Of a DNA stretch of 64,000 nt, positions 21,815 through 32,789 are shown one piece after another (the stretch's first letter is position 1; the number at the start of each line of letters is the position of its first letter). A model generated the notes under the pieces. It saw only the letters and a list, made by a program, of their open reading frames with translations, ran no database searches and was not told the DNA's origin. The position numbers and the translations under genes are program-made. This stretch comes from Strigamia acuminata (taxonomy: Eukaryota; Arthropoda; Chilopoda; Geophilomorpha; Linotaeniidae): NCBI GenBank assembly GCA_949358305.1, contig OX442314.1:33041608-33105607 (forward strand), read 5' to 3'.

Positions 21815-21904
21815 ATTAACAACGTCATACGGTTTTATCACGTTAACTCGACGCTCACGTCATAACGACGACTCCAAAACGTTTAACAAACGAATTATAT
21901 ATAA
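21815..21904 (+). promoter_or_regulatory. Core promoter of the zinc-finger gene
   Basis: TATATATAA at 21896-21904 lies 64 bases before the ATG at 21968. Two ACGTCAT half-CRE motifs lie upstream (about 21820 and 21858), sites for CREB/ATF/Jun-type factors. A start site near 21928 is expected. Confidence 0.6.
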
Positions 21905-21967
21905 CCAACAACATCTACAAACATTATTATTAAATCATCCCATCTCTAGATTCAATCTCGTATAACA

Positions 21968-23182
21968 ATGGACATTCTACAAAACATCCAGCAACAGCAA
22001 GTACGTTTATTCGCGTCCATTCCGTGGCTGGATGACCCGGAAATTAACACGATTCTTCCTCGCGAAGAAAACAACTCGATTTTTTCTCCTGGATTGGACG
22101 AAAATGACTCGATTGTTCCTTCGGAATTACCCGAAGACATTCCCATTGTTTCTCCGATATTAGACGAAAACATTCCCATTGTTTCTCCGGTTTTGGTTGA
22201 AGTCAATACGCTCAAGAGAAAAAGAGAAAACGGCGAAGAAAACATTCTAAATGTTTCTCCAGTATTAGACGAAAACATTCCCATTGTTTCTCCGGAACTT
22301 AACAACGATCCAACGCGAGTGAAGATCGCCGTAGCTTGGCTTTATTGCAATGTCGAGAACTGCGATTACAAGAGCTGCAGACCGTACAACCTGCACCGTC
22401 ACCACCGAAAACTGCACATCCCGCCCATCAAACCGGAGACTTGTTGCGACTTGAATTTCCTCACCAAGTTCGACTACTTCGAGCACGTGAAAGCGCAGCA
22501 TGGAAACGGATATTTCTGCACCGAAACCGGCTGCGACAAATGGTTCGGCAAAAAAGTCACGCTGGAGCGCCATTTGTTCGTGCACTCGGGAATCAAAAAC
22601 ATCCGTTGCGATTCGTGCGACTACAAAACGGCGCACGCGTTTAACATGAAGCGCCATTGCGAGAAGAAGCGTCATGTGTGCCGAAACGAAAAAGTCATGT
22701 GCATCGAAGATGGGCAGGACCAAGTGTCCAGCGACGAAAGTGGTGAAGACACGCAAGTCGTTATTGCTGAAATCAAGAAAGAAATCATTCCGGACGAAGT
22801 GTCGCCATACGTTTGGTCGGATGTGGCAATTCCAGAACCCGCAACACTCGACGTAGAAGGTCGCAGAGGGAGGGGAAGACCACGGTTGAATGCCGTCGCG
22901 ATTACGGATTTCACAAAACCGTTGAAGACGGAGAAAAAGAGTTTTAAAAATGTGTTAAAAAATGTTAAGGTTCCGACACCTCCAAAACCCGCAACACGGC
23001 GGAGCAACAATCATTTCACGATTCCAAATGTGGTAGAACCGTTGAAAACGGAAGAAGATGAATGGGGGGCGGATGTATTCGATCATCCAGAGTTTAAAAT
23101 TGCGTATTTGCGAAGATTAGGGTTAGTGCCAACTGATGAAAGTTCTGACTTTGCGCCTCCATTGGCTCATGGGACATTTTAA
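21968..23182 (+). CDS. C2H2 zinc-finger protein with AT-hook (404 aa)
   Basis: Intronless nuclear protein. Residues ~30-110 hold an internal repeat built on ENIPIVSPVL-like units (four to five copies), an acidic/hydrophobic region that could be an activation segment. C2H2 fingers lie at roughly 120-235: CNVENCDYKS...HRHHRKLH, CCDLNF...HVKAQH, CTETGCDKWF...HLFVH and CDSCDYKT...HCEKKRH. An AT-hook GRRGRGRPR lies near residue 300, so the protein should bind DNA. The tail is Lys/Pro-rich. The ATG at 21968 is the first after the TATA box. AATAAA sits near 23264. The exact family is not recognised. Confidence 0.85.
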   Translation: MDILQNIQQQQVRLFASIPWLDDPEINTILPREENNSIFSPGLDENDSIVPSELPEDIPIVSPILDENIPIVSPVLVEVNTLKRKRENGEENILNVSPVLDENIPIVSPELNNDPTRVKIAVAWLYCNVENCDYKSCRPYNLHRHHRKLHIPPIKPETCCDLNFLTKFDYFEHVKAQHGNGYFCTETGCDKWFGKKVTLERHLFVHSGIKNIRCDSCDYKTAHAFNMKRHCEKKRHVCRNEKVMCIEDGQDQVSSDESGEDTQVVIAEIKKEIIPDEVSPYVWSDVAIPEPATLDVEGRRGRGRPRLNAVAITDFTKPLKTEKKSFKNVLKNVKVPTPPKPATRRSNNHFTIPNVVEPLKTEEDEWGADVFDHPEFKIAYLRRLGLVPTDESSDFAPPLAHGTF

Positions 23183-23516
23183 AAGTTTTTCAATTAGAGA
23201 ATTCAATGACGAAAAAAAAATTATAATCAAAAAAAAATTTTTAAAAAAAATGTGAAAAATCCAAAAATAAAAATATATAAAAATATTTCATTTCCATTTA
23301 ATCTTAGCACTATCTCACTGTATTCTTCTGATTAAATGCTCTTCACCATCTCAAAACCGCACCGCCATCAAAACCCCACAATCTCGCAGATTAGATTTTC
23401 CATCCACGCATTGAATCTCCTTAACTATACAGGAACACAGATAAACACCGTTTCCACATAAATTAATCTCATCAGGCTTCCATCCAACCAATTAGACCAT
23501 CTTGCACACGACCCAC

Positions 23517-23543
23517 ATGACGGTGGTCAAGAACCGCGACTGA
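23517..23543 (+). promoter_or_regulatory. Upstream ORF in the Jun-like leader
   Basis: An 8-codon ATG-to-TGA frame ends 29 bases before the Jun ATG at 23573. Short uORFs are common translational controls of stress-response bZIP factors. Whether it lies in the transcript is not known. Confidence 0.35.
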
Positions 23544-23572
23544 AAAAGCAATCACTGCACATCAAAATCGAG

Positions 23573-24214
23573 ATGACGATGCAGCCCGCGATGATAAATA
23601 AAAGGAAATGGCCGGGACTGACAGCGGGCTTGAACACTTACCCGAGCAAAAGACAAAAAACAACGAATTACGAGCCAGCCCCGGTGCTTTTATCGGCCGA
23701 TATGGACAAATGTAAACTCAGTTCGCCCGAACTTGAAGACTTATTGATCGACATACTGCACCGCGATCACGCTTTCCCGGACATTTCTATTTTACCTGAA
23801 ATCGATCTCGCCGGTTTTGCCGACGAGTCGGAATTTGAGGACGGCGGTTCAAGTGGGTCGTCTCCGGCCGATTCGCGGTTGAATTCGGACGTGCAAAGCG
23901 TGTTGTATACGGTTTTCGGACTGAATATGAAGCGGGAAGAGCAGGAGATGGTGATGCCGTTGGACGTGGAGCACCAGGAGAGACTTAAGGTGGAGAGGAA
24001 GCGGGAAAAGAATCGAGTGGCGGCTACGAAGTGTCGTACGAAGAAGCTGGAGACGATTGAGGTTTACGAGAAGAGAGTTGTGGAACTGAAAACGATCAAC
24101 AGGGAGTTGGAAAGCGATTTGTTCGCGTTGAAAGACGCGGTGCGGAGTTTGCAGATTCAGGTGGCGAGGCACGTTAATGCGGGCTGTAAGATGATGGTAT
24201 GTGATATGATATGA
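23573..24214 (+). CDS. Jun: Jun-like bZIP transcription factor (213 aa)
   Basis: Single-exon AP-1 subunit, in keeping with intronless jun genes. The N-terminal part has PVLLSADMDKCKLSSPELED, matching the Jun delta/transactivation motif around LASPELE, next to which JNK docks in the family. From ~residue 140 comes the bZIP. The basic region is RKREKNRVAATKCRTKKLE (Jun normally has NRIAASKCRKRKLE), then a leucine zipper, then the Jun-specific ending HVNAGCKMM. It should dimerise with Fos/ATF partners at TRE/CRE sites. It is shorter than typical Jun (about 290-330 residues). The basic-region Ser to Thr change (AATKCR) is conservative. AATAAA at 24291-24296. Confidence 0.85.
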   Translation: MTMQPAMINKRKWPGLTAGLNTYPSKRQKTTNYEPAPVLLSADMDKCKLSSPELEDLLIDILHRDHAFPDISILPEIDLAGFADESEFEDGGSSGSSPADSRLNSDVQSVLYTVFGLNMKREEQEMVMPLDVEHQERLKVERKREKNRVAATKCRTKKLETIEVYEKRVVELKTINRELESDLFALKDAVRSLQIQVARHVNAGCKMMVCDMI

Positions 24215-24485
24215 TTTGATTGGATTTTGATTTCGTGTTTTATATATCTATAATTGTGTATTTATTTTTTAAAGAAAGAAGCAAAAAGTCAATAAATTTA
24301 TGCTTTTCTTTTTCAATCTATAGTTTTACTGATTTTATTCGATAACGAGAAGTGATACCCTTTGACCCGTGAGTTCTTTGACCTTTTGAACCTTATTGAC
24401 CATCATTAAGGCTTGTGGTGAGCTATGATTGGCAGTTCAATTAGTTAATCAACGCACTTCTAGCAGAGTTTAGACACTAACAAAT

Positions 24486-24785
24486 ACAATTTTTACATTT
24501 TTGACAAAAAATGGACTTTTTAGACGAAAATAGACGTTTTAGACAAAAAATTGAGATTGTAGACAAAAAATTGACATTTTAAAAAAGAACATAAACATTT
24601 TAGACAAGAAAATAAACATTTTAAACAAAAAAATAAACATTTTAGACAAAAAATGTACTTTTCAGACCAAAAAATAGACTTTTTAGAGAAAAAATGGACA
24701 TTTTTAGGCAAAAAAAAAAAATGGATAATTTGAGCAAAATTAGACATTTCAGACAAAATTTAGACATTTTAGACCACCGTGTCTT
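24486..24785. repeat. Degenerate minisatellite, ~20-24 bp units
   Basis: Units of the type TTTTAGACAAAAAATGGAC repeat about 13 times with drift. The open frames across it are repeat artefacts. It lies between the 3' ends of Jun (+) and the ADAM gene (-). Confidence 0.7.
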
Positions 24786-24940
24786 GAATTAGTGTGCAAT
24801 AAAATTCCAATTAAAATTAAGAGCAATTACCGTTACACACAACGAGTAAGCTATTGCAACACAGTTATTCACTCCAGTAAAAAGTTTACTTCCATTTTTA
24901 TTACAGCTAAATTATACAAGAACAAGTGTGCAGTAATCGT

Positions 24941-24946
24941 TTTATT
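24941..24946 (-). terminator. Poly(A) signal of the ADAM gene
   Basis: TTTATT on the plus strand is AATAAA on the minus strand, 74-79 bases beyond the ADAM stop codon. Confidence 0.55.
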
Positions 24947-25019
24947 CTCGCCGTACTGTTCGGTGCGCGGGGAATGAATATCCAAAAACAAAAACCTAGA
25001 CTAATCGTCGCCGACATTT

Positions 25020-28000
25020 TCATTTGCAAATCAAACTCGTCAAAGGCGAGAGAAAATAAACCAGCAACACGATAATCACAATGAGAACGATGACCAAAGC
25101 ACTGCCCAAAAGCGTCGCCAAAATACTCAATCCTCCCGCCGCGTCTTCGTCGTCCGCGACCGTCCCGTTCTCAAACCTCGCGTTGCCCACGTAATCCCTC
25201 TTCATCTACACAAAAACAATTGCAGAAAAACACAAACCAAAACCACACATCCAACTTACTCTACACTTGCCGCTTTGGCACACGCCTTGCGCGAAATTGC
25301 AGCTCACTCCGTCCGGTTGCCACAATCGGATCCGGCCTCTGCTTTTCGTGCGCAGTCTCGCGGCCGGCACGCACACTCCATTGTTTATGCAGCAGATGTT
25401 GCAGCCGTATCTCCAGCCCACACACAAGCATTCTTGCAGTTGAAACTGAGAGCAAGTTTTGTCGTTGCATTTACCGCGGATACACACTCCCAGTCCGTTA
25501 TTGCACACGGATCCGTCCGCTTTGGATATCGGAGCGGGACAAAGCGAATCGACACCGTTGCAGTACGAGTTCTTCATGCACTCGTTGTCGGAACACAACT
25601 ACGAAAACCCTATTGATGACAAATGGCTGCAATGCAAACACTTAAAACGGTGGTTAGCAGCGAATGACCTCATATTGGTTCCGTGTTCGGCAAGAAAATC
25701 GGTTTGTTTTGGTGGTAAAAGGTGAAGCCGACGCACAGGGGCCAATGTGGGTGATTTCTATTTTCTAACCAACTGTTTTTAATGTGCTTTGCATGTGATG
25801 TGGTCACTCACATAACAAATATCTCAGAATGTCAGTGCATCTGAAAATCCATGTGTTATGTGAGCAGGTAGTGGAAGAATGAACAACTTTGAAACACTGA
25901 CTGCAAATGGCGTGTTTTTTTTAATGCGCACCAACGCAGTATCGGTGAACTGAATTTTTACCCCGCGCTTTATTAGGGGCCCGCTCATTAATTGTTACGG
26001 TTGGTATATGGGAAAACTCAATTATTCAAATTTTGCAATAAAAAATTAAAATTTTACCAAATTTGCCATTAAAAAATTAAAATTTCACTAAATTTTCATT
26101 AAAAAATTAAAATTTAACTAAACTTTCATTAAAAAATTAAAATTTCACTAAATATTCCATTAAAAAATTAAAATTTCACTAAATATTCCACTAAAAAATT
26201 AAAATTTTACCAAATTTGCCATTAAAAAATTAAAATTTCACTAAATTTTCATTAAAAAATTAAAATTTAACTAAACTTTCATTAAAAAATTAAAATTTCA
26301 CTAAATATTCCATTAAAAAATTAAAATTTCACTAAATATTCCACTAAAAAATTAAAATTTTACCAAATTTGCCATTAAAAAATTAAAATTTCACTAAATT
26401 TTCATTAAAAAATTAAAATTTAACCAAACTTTCATTAAAAAATTAAAATTTCACTAAATATTCCATTAAAAAATTAAAATTTCACTAAATATTCCACTAA
26501 AAAATTAAAATTTTACCAAATTTGCCATTAAAAAATTAAAATTTCACTAAATTTTCATTAAAAAATTAAAATTTAACTAAACTTTCATTAAAAAATTAAA
26601 ATTTCACTAAATATTCCATTAAAAAATTAAAATTTCACTAAATATTCCACTAAAAAATTAAAATTTTACCAAATTTGCCATTAAAAAATTAAAATTTCAC
26701 TAAATTTTCATTAAAAAATTAAAATTTAACTAAACTTTCATTAAAAAATTAAAATTTCACTAAATATTCCATTAAAAAATTAAAATTTTACCAAATTTGC
26801 CATTAAAAAATTAAAATTTCACTAAATTTTCATTAAAAAATTAAAATTTAACTAAACTTTCATTAAAAAATTAAAATTTCACTAAATATTCCATTAAAAA
26901 ATTAAAATTTCACTAAATATTCCACTAAAAAATTAAAATTTTACCAAATTTGCCATTAAAAAATTAAAATTTCACTAAATTTTCATTAAAAAATTAAAAT
27001 TTAACCAAACTTTCATTAAAAAATTAAAATTTCACTAAATATTCCATTAAAAAATTAAAATTTCACTAAATATTCCACTAAAAAATTAAAATTTTACCAA
27101 ATTTGCCATTAAAAAATTAAAATTTCACTAAATTTTCATTAAAAAATTAAAATTTAACTAAACTTTCATTAAAAAATTAAAATTTCACTAAATATTCCAT
27201 TAAAAAATTAAAATTTCACTAAATATTCCACTAAAAAATTAAAATTTTACCAAATTTGCCATTAAAAAATTAAAATTTCACTAAATTTTCATTAAAAAAT
27301 TAAAATTTAACTAAACTTTCATTAAAAAATTAAAATTTCACTAAATATTCCATTAAAAAATTAAAATTTCACTAAATATTCCACTAAAAAATTAAAATTT
27401 TACCAAATTTGCCATTAAAAAATTAAAATTTCACTAATTTTTCATTAAAAAATTCAAATTTAACTAAATTTTCATTAAAAAATTCAAATTCCATTAAATG
27501 TTCCATTAAAAAAAATCAAAAATTACTAATAGTTCCATTAAAAAAATTGTCCAATTTCATTTCATCACTTTTCCCATCCCACGGTGCATTGAAACACTTT
27601 TATCATTTCTGCCATTACTCTATTTTAAATTTTCCCGCGCTTTATTAGAAACCTAATGGGGGTTCGTGCACAATAAGAAGAAACAATAATCTTTTTCCCT
27701 TCTCTTAATTATTCCTCAAACGAACTAAACCAAAAGACAAACGCACAAAACATCATTGCAGATTCTTCCACCGCCATCCTCGACACAATATCTCACCATC
27801 TTATCAGCAGCCGCGACCAAAGTACAGTCCTGCGTACAACACGGTCCATTCCTCGGCGAACACTGCGCACTATTGATCAAATGACATTCCTGTTGATTAC
27901 CCAAACCTCCTTTGGGGACGCAGCACAAGTCCGTTTCAATACACTGCGACTTATAACCGCAATCACACTGCTCTCCCTTCTCACGAATAGCTAAAACAAA

Positions 28001-30094
28001 TAAATTATAATTATCATTACAAATAAAAAGTTTAACAACTCTACCATTTCCACACACATACTGGCCCAGTTCGTCTTGGGCCAGAAAGCATTTGGCCTTG
28101 ATCGCAAGCACCTTGGCTATGGAGTCAATGCTACATGGTGAAAATTTGTTGTTATTTGATTGATTCGAGTTCTCTATAGTGTCGGCCATTAAATAAGAAC
28201 CTCCCTTGCTGGCTGGAGGAGAACATCTCTCATTCTTCGGGTCGTGGTCACTGCCAAAGCTGTGTCCGAGCTCGTGCGTCAGCGTTAGACTGTTCAGAGC
28301 GCGCGGCATGCGGCCGGATGAGCCTTCAACGGTGACCACGGCGGCGTTGTAGCTTCGCGGCGGGCGCGAGGAGATCCTCTTTTGACATACGCCGCCCGCG
28401 TGGTTTCTTTTCACACTGGCTGTGTATGCCAGGCCGAGAACATTGCCGGGGAAAACGCGGTGAACGAAGCAGATGGCCATGCACACGTCGCTGGCGTCAT
28501 GGAGGGCAAAAGCGGATAGGAAGTCTTCGGAAGATAGATCTTCGCGGTGCATTTTGTAGTTGGCATCGTCTTGGCTTTTCCATACGACCACGTTAGAAAC
28601 CTGCAAGAGTAGATGAATGATAAGTGATAATACTACTATAATACTGCTCGTGGAATTGAATGTGTGAGTTTATTTTGGACTAAAAATGCATTATTTATAT
28701 TGAAAGCATCGCTTTTGCAATTAAAAGGTGTTTTTTTTATATACCGGTATACAGTAAAAATGATCATTTCAGCATTTTTTTGCGTAAAATTCCATTTTTA
28801 CACATAAATTTGTGTGATAACCTATTTTTACACGTTAAATTGCAGTTTTTTGTGAAAATCTCCATTTTTGCACGTTAAATTACAGTTCTATGTGTCAAAT
28901 TCCATTATTACACGTAAAGTTACAGTATTTTTGGATAAAATTCTATTTTTCACAAAAAATTGAATTTTTTGGACTAAAAAGTCTATTTTTTGGGCTAAAA
29001 AATCTATTTTTTGGGCTAAAAAATCTATTTTTTATGCTAAAAAGTCTATTTTTTGGGCTAAAAAGTCTATTTTTTGGGCTAAAAAGTCTATTTTTTGGGC
29101 TAATAAGTCTATTTTTTGGGCTAAAAAGTCTATTTTTTGGGCTAAAATGTCTATTTTTTGATCTAAAATCTTTATAATTCCTAACACCATCTATTCCTGA
29201 CAATACCTGGAACCCGATGCCGTCCGGCCTTCCGTCATAATCAAAATCCGTACTCCGAAAAATGCTATCAGCAACCGTCATCAGCACAATCATTTCGTGA
29301 ATCGCCATCTCAATCGTGTGGTCCGTCGCCTTTTGATAAAAAGTGTGATCCGCCACCAATTTAACCGTACAAATCTTCCTCCTTTCCTGCTGCTTAATCC
29401 ACAACTCTCTCCTGAACGACGTCCCAATCGGCGACTCCAAATTCGAAATATCCGACTCCAGCTCGTCCTCCGAGATCTTCGGCCCGCGCTTGAAATCCAA
29501 CCGAAATGGAAGACAATCTCCAGTCGCGCATATCAGCGCCGTTATATTGATATCCGACCGCCGGTAAATCAGCGAATCGAAAGCCAGAGAATCGATCACC
29601 GGCAGATATGTCGTCCACGGCTCGATGTAATAAATCTCGTCCGTCAACGTGATTATTCCTTCAAACGTTCCCCGCATAACGTGCCCTTGTACGTGCGAAT
29701 ATTTCTCGCCTTTGACCACGCCATTGACCAGTCTTTGCAACACGTACGCGGCGGGAATCGTGTTTCTCGTCCCGTTGCCGTCGTGAGTGATCACGAGTGC
29801 ATTGGCGGCTAATAACGGAGATCCGGAGCGGAGTTTTAGGTGAAATTCACGTCCGAAAGCGCGGAAACTGAAGAAGATGTCGCCTTGCGATCGCTTGGAG
29901 TTGAAGTCGTGCAAGGGAAACCCGATGCGAATTACCGGCTCGTAGTACGTGATGAAGTTACTGAGGTGTCCGAAGTGGCCGGTGAATCCGTCGGCGGAGC
30001 AGTGGAAGTAACGGATGGATAGAAAGACGGAGAGGAGTAGAAAAGACGGCCCAAAACTGCCATTGGCACGCTGAGGCAATTTTGGGCGCGCCAT
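25020..30094 (-). CDS. ADAM10/17-like transmembrane metalloprotease, five exons (~735 aa)
   Basis: Membrane-anchored sheddase of the ADAM family. Coding exons (minus): 30094-29207, 28600-28045, 27990-27752, 25598-25260, 25205-25020; phases agree. Exon 1: hydrophobic signal segment, prodomain (with YIEPW as in ADAM10/17) and start of the protease. Exon 2: zinc site HELGHSFGSDHD (HExxHxxGxxHD) and a Met-turn region LMAD. Exons 2-4: disintegrin/Cys-rich domain, starting CGN...EQCDCGY. Exon 5: one membrane helix (ILATLLGSALVIVLIVIIVL) and a very short tail. The end of exon 3 (GAT|GTTTTG) is a weak donor, so a further exon could exist in the large intron. Introns 1 and 3 carry minisatellites. Predicted active because all zinc ligands are present. 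I cannot decide between the ADAM10 and ADAM17 branches. Confidence 0.85.
26040..27535. repeat. Higher-order minisatellite, 153-bp period, in an ADAM intron
   Basis: Built of ~30-31-bp units with the core CATTAAAAAATTAAAATTT. Five distinguishable units form a 153-bp higher-order repeat. The marker ACCAAATTTGCC starts at 26056, 26209, 26362, 26515, 26668, 26790, 26943, 27096, 27249 and 27402. Spacing is 153 throughout except one step of 122, where a unit is missing. The units resemble those of the array at 30.5-32.0 kb. Flanks carry CCCGCGCTTTATTAG on both sides (about 25965 and 27635). Confidence 0.9.
28930..29170. repeat. 21-bp minisatellite in ADAM intron 1
   Basis: About eleven copies of a 21-bp unit (CTAAAAAGTCTATTTTTTGGG). 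The period is a multiple of three, so both strands stay open and give false repeats of GLKSLFF and SPKNRLF. Confidence 0.85.
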
Positions 30095-30499
30095 TCATCT
30101 CTGCGACAAATGGGAATATGGAATCGAGGTGCGGGTATGTGAGTATTGTTGCCGCAGTAAGAGAAAACGGAAATTATTTATTGAGTTTTTTTCAGTTTTC
30201 CTGCATGGCACGTACTAAAAATTATCGAAAATTGTAGTTTTTGTAATTTTAAATTTTGTTTGAAAAAATAAGAATGTTCACATTAGGTCAAATTCTAATT
30301 TTTGTGTATATCGTATTTTATCTTATTGTGCGCGGGCCGCCAATAGACAGCTTTCAAGTGAATTTATGATGTGTAATTAATGAGCGGATCTCGATTATAA
30401 CGCGGGGTTATATAGTAGAGAACCGCGCACTAATGAAAAAGTGTAATGATGGACTTTGGCAAAAGTATTGGAATGTAATTTAACGATTTATTTTAATAG

Positions 30500-32040
30500 A
30501 AAATTAGTAATATTTGGAAAATTTAGTGAATTTCACTTTTTTAATGGAAAAATTAGTGATTTTCACTTTTTTAATGGAAAATTTAGTGATTTTCACTTTT
30601 TTAATGGAAACTTTAGTGATTTTCACTTTTTTAATGGAAAATTTAGTGAATCTCACTTTTTTAATGGAAAATTTAATGATTTTCACTTTTTTAATGGAAA
30701 ATTTAGTGATTTTCACTTTTTTAATGGAAAATTTAGTGATTTTCACTTTTTTAATGGAAAATTTAGTGATTTTCACTTTTTTAATGGAAAATTTAGTGAT
30801 TTTCACTTTTCTAATGGAAAATTAAGTGATTTTCACTTTTTTAATGGAAAATTTAGTGATTTTCACTTTTTTAATGGAAAATTTAGTGATTTTCACTTTT
30901 TTAATGGCAATTTAGTGATTTTCACTTTTTTAATGGAAATTTAGTGATTTTCACTTTTTTAATGGAAAATTTAGTAATTTTCACATTTTTAATGGAAAAT
31001 TTAGTGATTTTCACTTTTTTAATGGAAAATTTAGTGATTTTCACTTTTTTAATGGAAAATTTAGTGATTTTCACTTTTTTAATGGAAAATTTAGTGATTT
31101 TCACTTTTTTAATGGAAAATTTAGTGATTTTCACTTTTTTAATGGAAAATTTAGTGATTTTTACTTTTTTAATGGAAAATTTAGTGATTTTCACTTTTTT
31201 AATGGAAAATTTAGTGATTTTCACTTTTCTAATGGAAAATTAAGTGATTTTCACTTTTTTAATGGAAAATTTAGTGATTTTCACTTTTTTAATGGAAAAT
31301 TTAGTGATTTTCACTTTTTTAATGGCAATTTAGTGATTTTCACTTTTTTAATGGAAATTTAGTGATTGTCACTTTTTTAATGGAAAATTTAGTGATTTTC
31401 ACTTTTTTAATGGAAAATTTAGTGATTTTCACTTTTTTAATGGCAATTTAGTGATTTTCACTTTTTTAATGGAAATTTAGTGATTTTCACTTTTTTAATG
31501 GAAAATTTAGTAATTTTCACATTTTTAATGGAAAATTTAGTGATTTTCACTTTTTTAATGGAAAATTTAGTGATTTTCACTTTTTTAATGGAAAATTTAG
31601 TGATTTTCACTTTTTTAATGGAAAATTTAGTGATTTTCACTTTTTTAATGGAAAATTTAGTGATTTTCACTTTTTTAATGGAAAATTTAGTGATTTTTAC
31701 TTTTTTAATGGAAAATTTAGTGATTTTCACTTTTTTAATGGAAAATTTAGTGATTTTCACTTTTCTAATGGAAAATTAAGTGATTTTCACTTTTTTAATG
31801 GAAAATTTAGTGATTTTCACTTTTTTAATGGAAAATTTAGTGATTTTCACTTTTTTAATGGCAATTTAGTGATTTTCACTTTTTTAATGGAAAATTAAGT
31901 GATTTTCACTTTTTTAATGGAAAATTTAGTGAATTTCACTTTTTTAATGAAAAATTTAATGATTTTCACTTTTTAATGGAAAATTGAGTGATTTTCACTT
32001 TTTTTTATGAAAAATTTAGTAATTTTCACTTTTTTAATGC
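30500..32040. repeat. 30-bp minisatellite upstream of ADAM, ~50 copies
   Basis: The unit AATGGAAAATTTAGTGATTTT+CACTTTTTT repeats about 50 times with near identity. A block beginning near 30903 recurs at about 31439 (offset ~536 bp) including its variants (CACATTTTT, TTTTTACTTT, CTTTTCTAATGG), showing large-scale duplication inside the array. Its reverse complement resembles the units of the intronic array at 26.0-27.5 kb. The flanks carry CGCGCACTAATG (about 30425) and TTAATGCGCGGG (about 32033), inverted relative to each other. Confidence 0.9.
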
Positions 32041-32149
32041 GCGGGTCTCCATTCGACTGCGGGCCTGTAAGAAACCGAAAGAAAAATTTCATTTTGCCCA
32101 CAATTCGCACAATCAAACAAAATCCGGTATACAATTTTTAAAAAACATC

Positions 32150-32155
32150 TTTAAT
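32150..32155 (-). terminator. Poly(A) signal (ATTAAA) of the 32.2-kb gene
   Basis: TTTAAT on the plus strand reads ATTAAA on the minus strand, just past the stop codon at 32163. Confidence 0.45.
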
Positions 32156-32162
32156 GTACATT

Positions 32163-32570
32163 TTACAGCTCAGTAATCGTTGGAATTGCATTTACGTTTG
32201 TCTGAATTTGAATCGGTTGCTCGTCAATCATTAGTAGATCATCTTCGTCGTCTGCTTCTTGCACGGTGGGTTCGTTGCAGTCGGTGGTACTCTCCTCGAT
32301 CGAATCGTCGTCCGCCGCCACTTCTCTGATTAATGGAGAGGTTCTGAAATCGGCCGATCTCCTTGCATCCACGTGCGATCCACGAAATGACGAATACGTT
32401 GGACTCGGTTCCACTCCCTGACTGCTCAAGCGTCTTCGGATTAAGTTTATTGGTGCAAAGATGATGATTCCAACCAAAAGGAAGAAAAGTCCACAAATAG
32501 CAACGAGTAATAACAAACAACTCATGACTGTGGCAAAAGTTGGACTCATGCACACTGGCTCGACATTCAT
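32163..32570 (-). CDS. Small single-pass membrane protein, unknown (135 aa)
   Basis: Not recognised. A short N-terminus with two Cys is followed by one long hydrophobic helix (about residues 12-42, MSCLLLLVAICGLFFLLVGI). Next comes a basic juxtamembrane RRR and then a ~90-residue Ser/Asp/Glu-rich cytoplasmic-type tail, by the positive-inside rule. The ATG at 32570 is the first in frame. Single exon as read, with a poly(A) signal just beyond the stop. It lies between two minisatellites. Confidence 0.55.
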   Translation of the reverse strand: MNVEPVCMSPTFATVMSCLLLLVAICGLFFLLVGIIIFAPINLIRRRLSSQGVEPSPTYSSFRGSHVDARRSADFRTSPLIREVAADDDSIEESTTDCNEPTVQEADDEDDLLMIDEQPIQIQTNVNAIPTITEL

Positions 32571-32789
32571 CTGAGGAATTTCATCTCGGCTAGGACGAGA
32601 GGCAGTGTTCGCATGAAATGATAATCTCTAATCAAAAATAATAAACGAAATATTAACAACTAGAACCAAGAGCTGGGTTTCGATTAGTACTACAATTTGA
32701 AATAATCTGAAATAACAAAAGGTGTGTTTGCAGTACCAAAGGCACGTTTTAGGTCACAATTGATCAAAAAGGTTTAAAAATTCGCTCTC

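Noticed and set aside
24520..24756. Phe/Cys-rich frame on the minus strand
   Set aside because: Product of a degenerate ~21-bp repeat.
28890..29177. GLKSLFF-repeat frame on the plus strand
   Set aside because: Intronic minisatellite of 21-bp units; both strands are open.
30456..32040. Long open frames on both strands with MENLVIFTFL or KITKFSIKKV repeats
   Set aside because: The 30-bp unit is a multiple of three without stops, so frames open by arithmetic; there is no start context, promoter or domain.
26040..32040. CRISPR-like regular 30-bp repeats
   Set aside because: There are no unique spacers between units; these are eukaryotic minisatellites.
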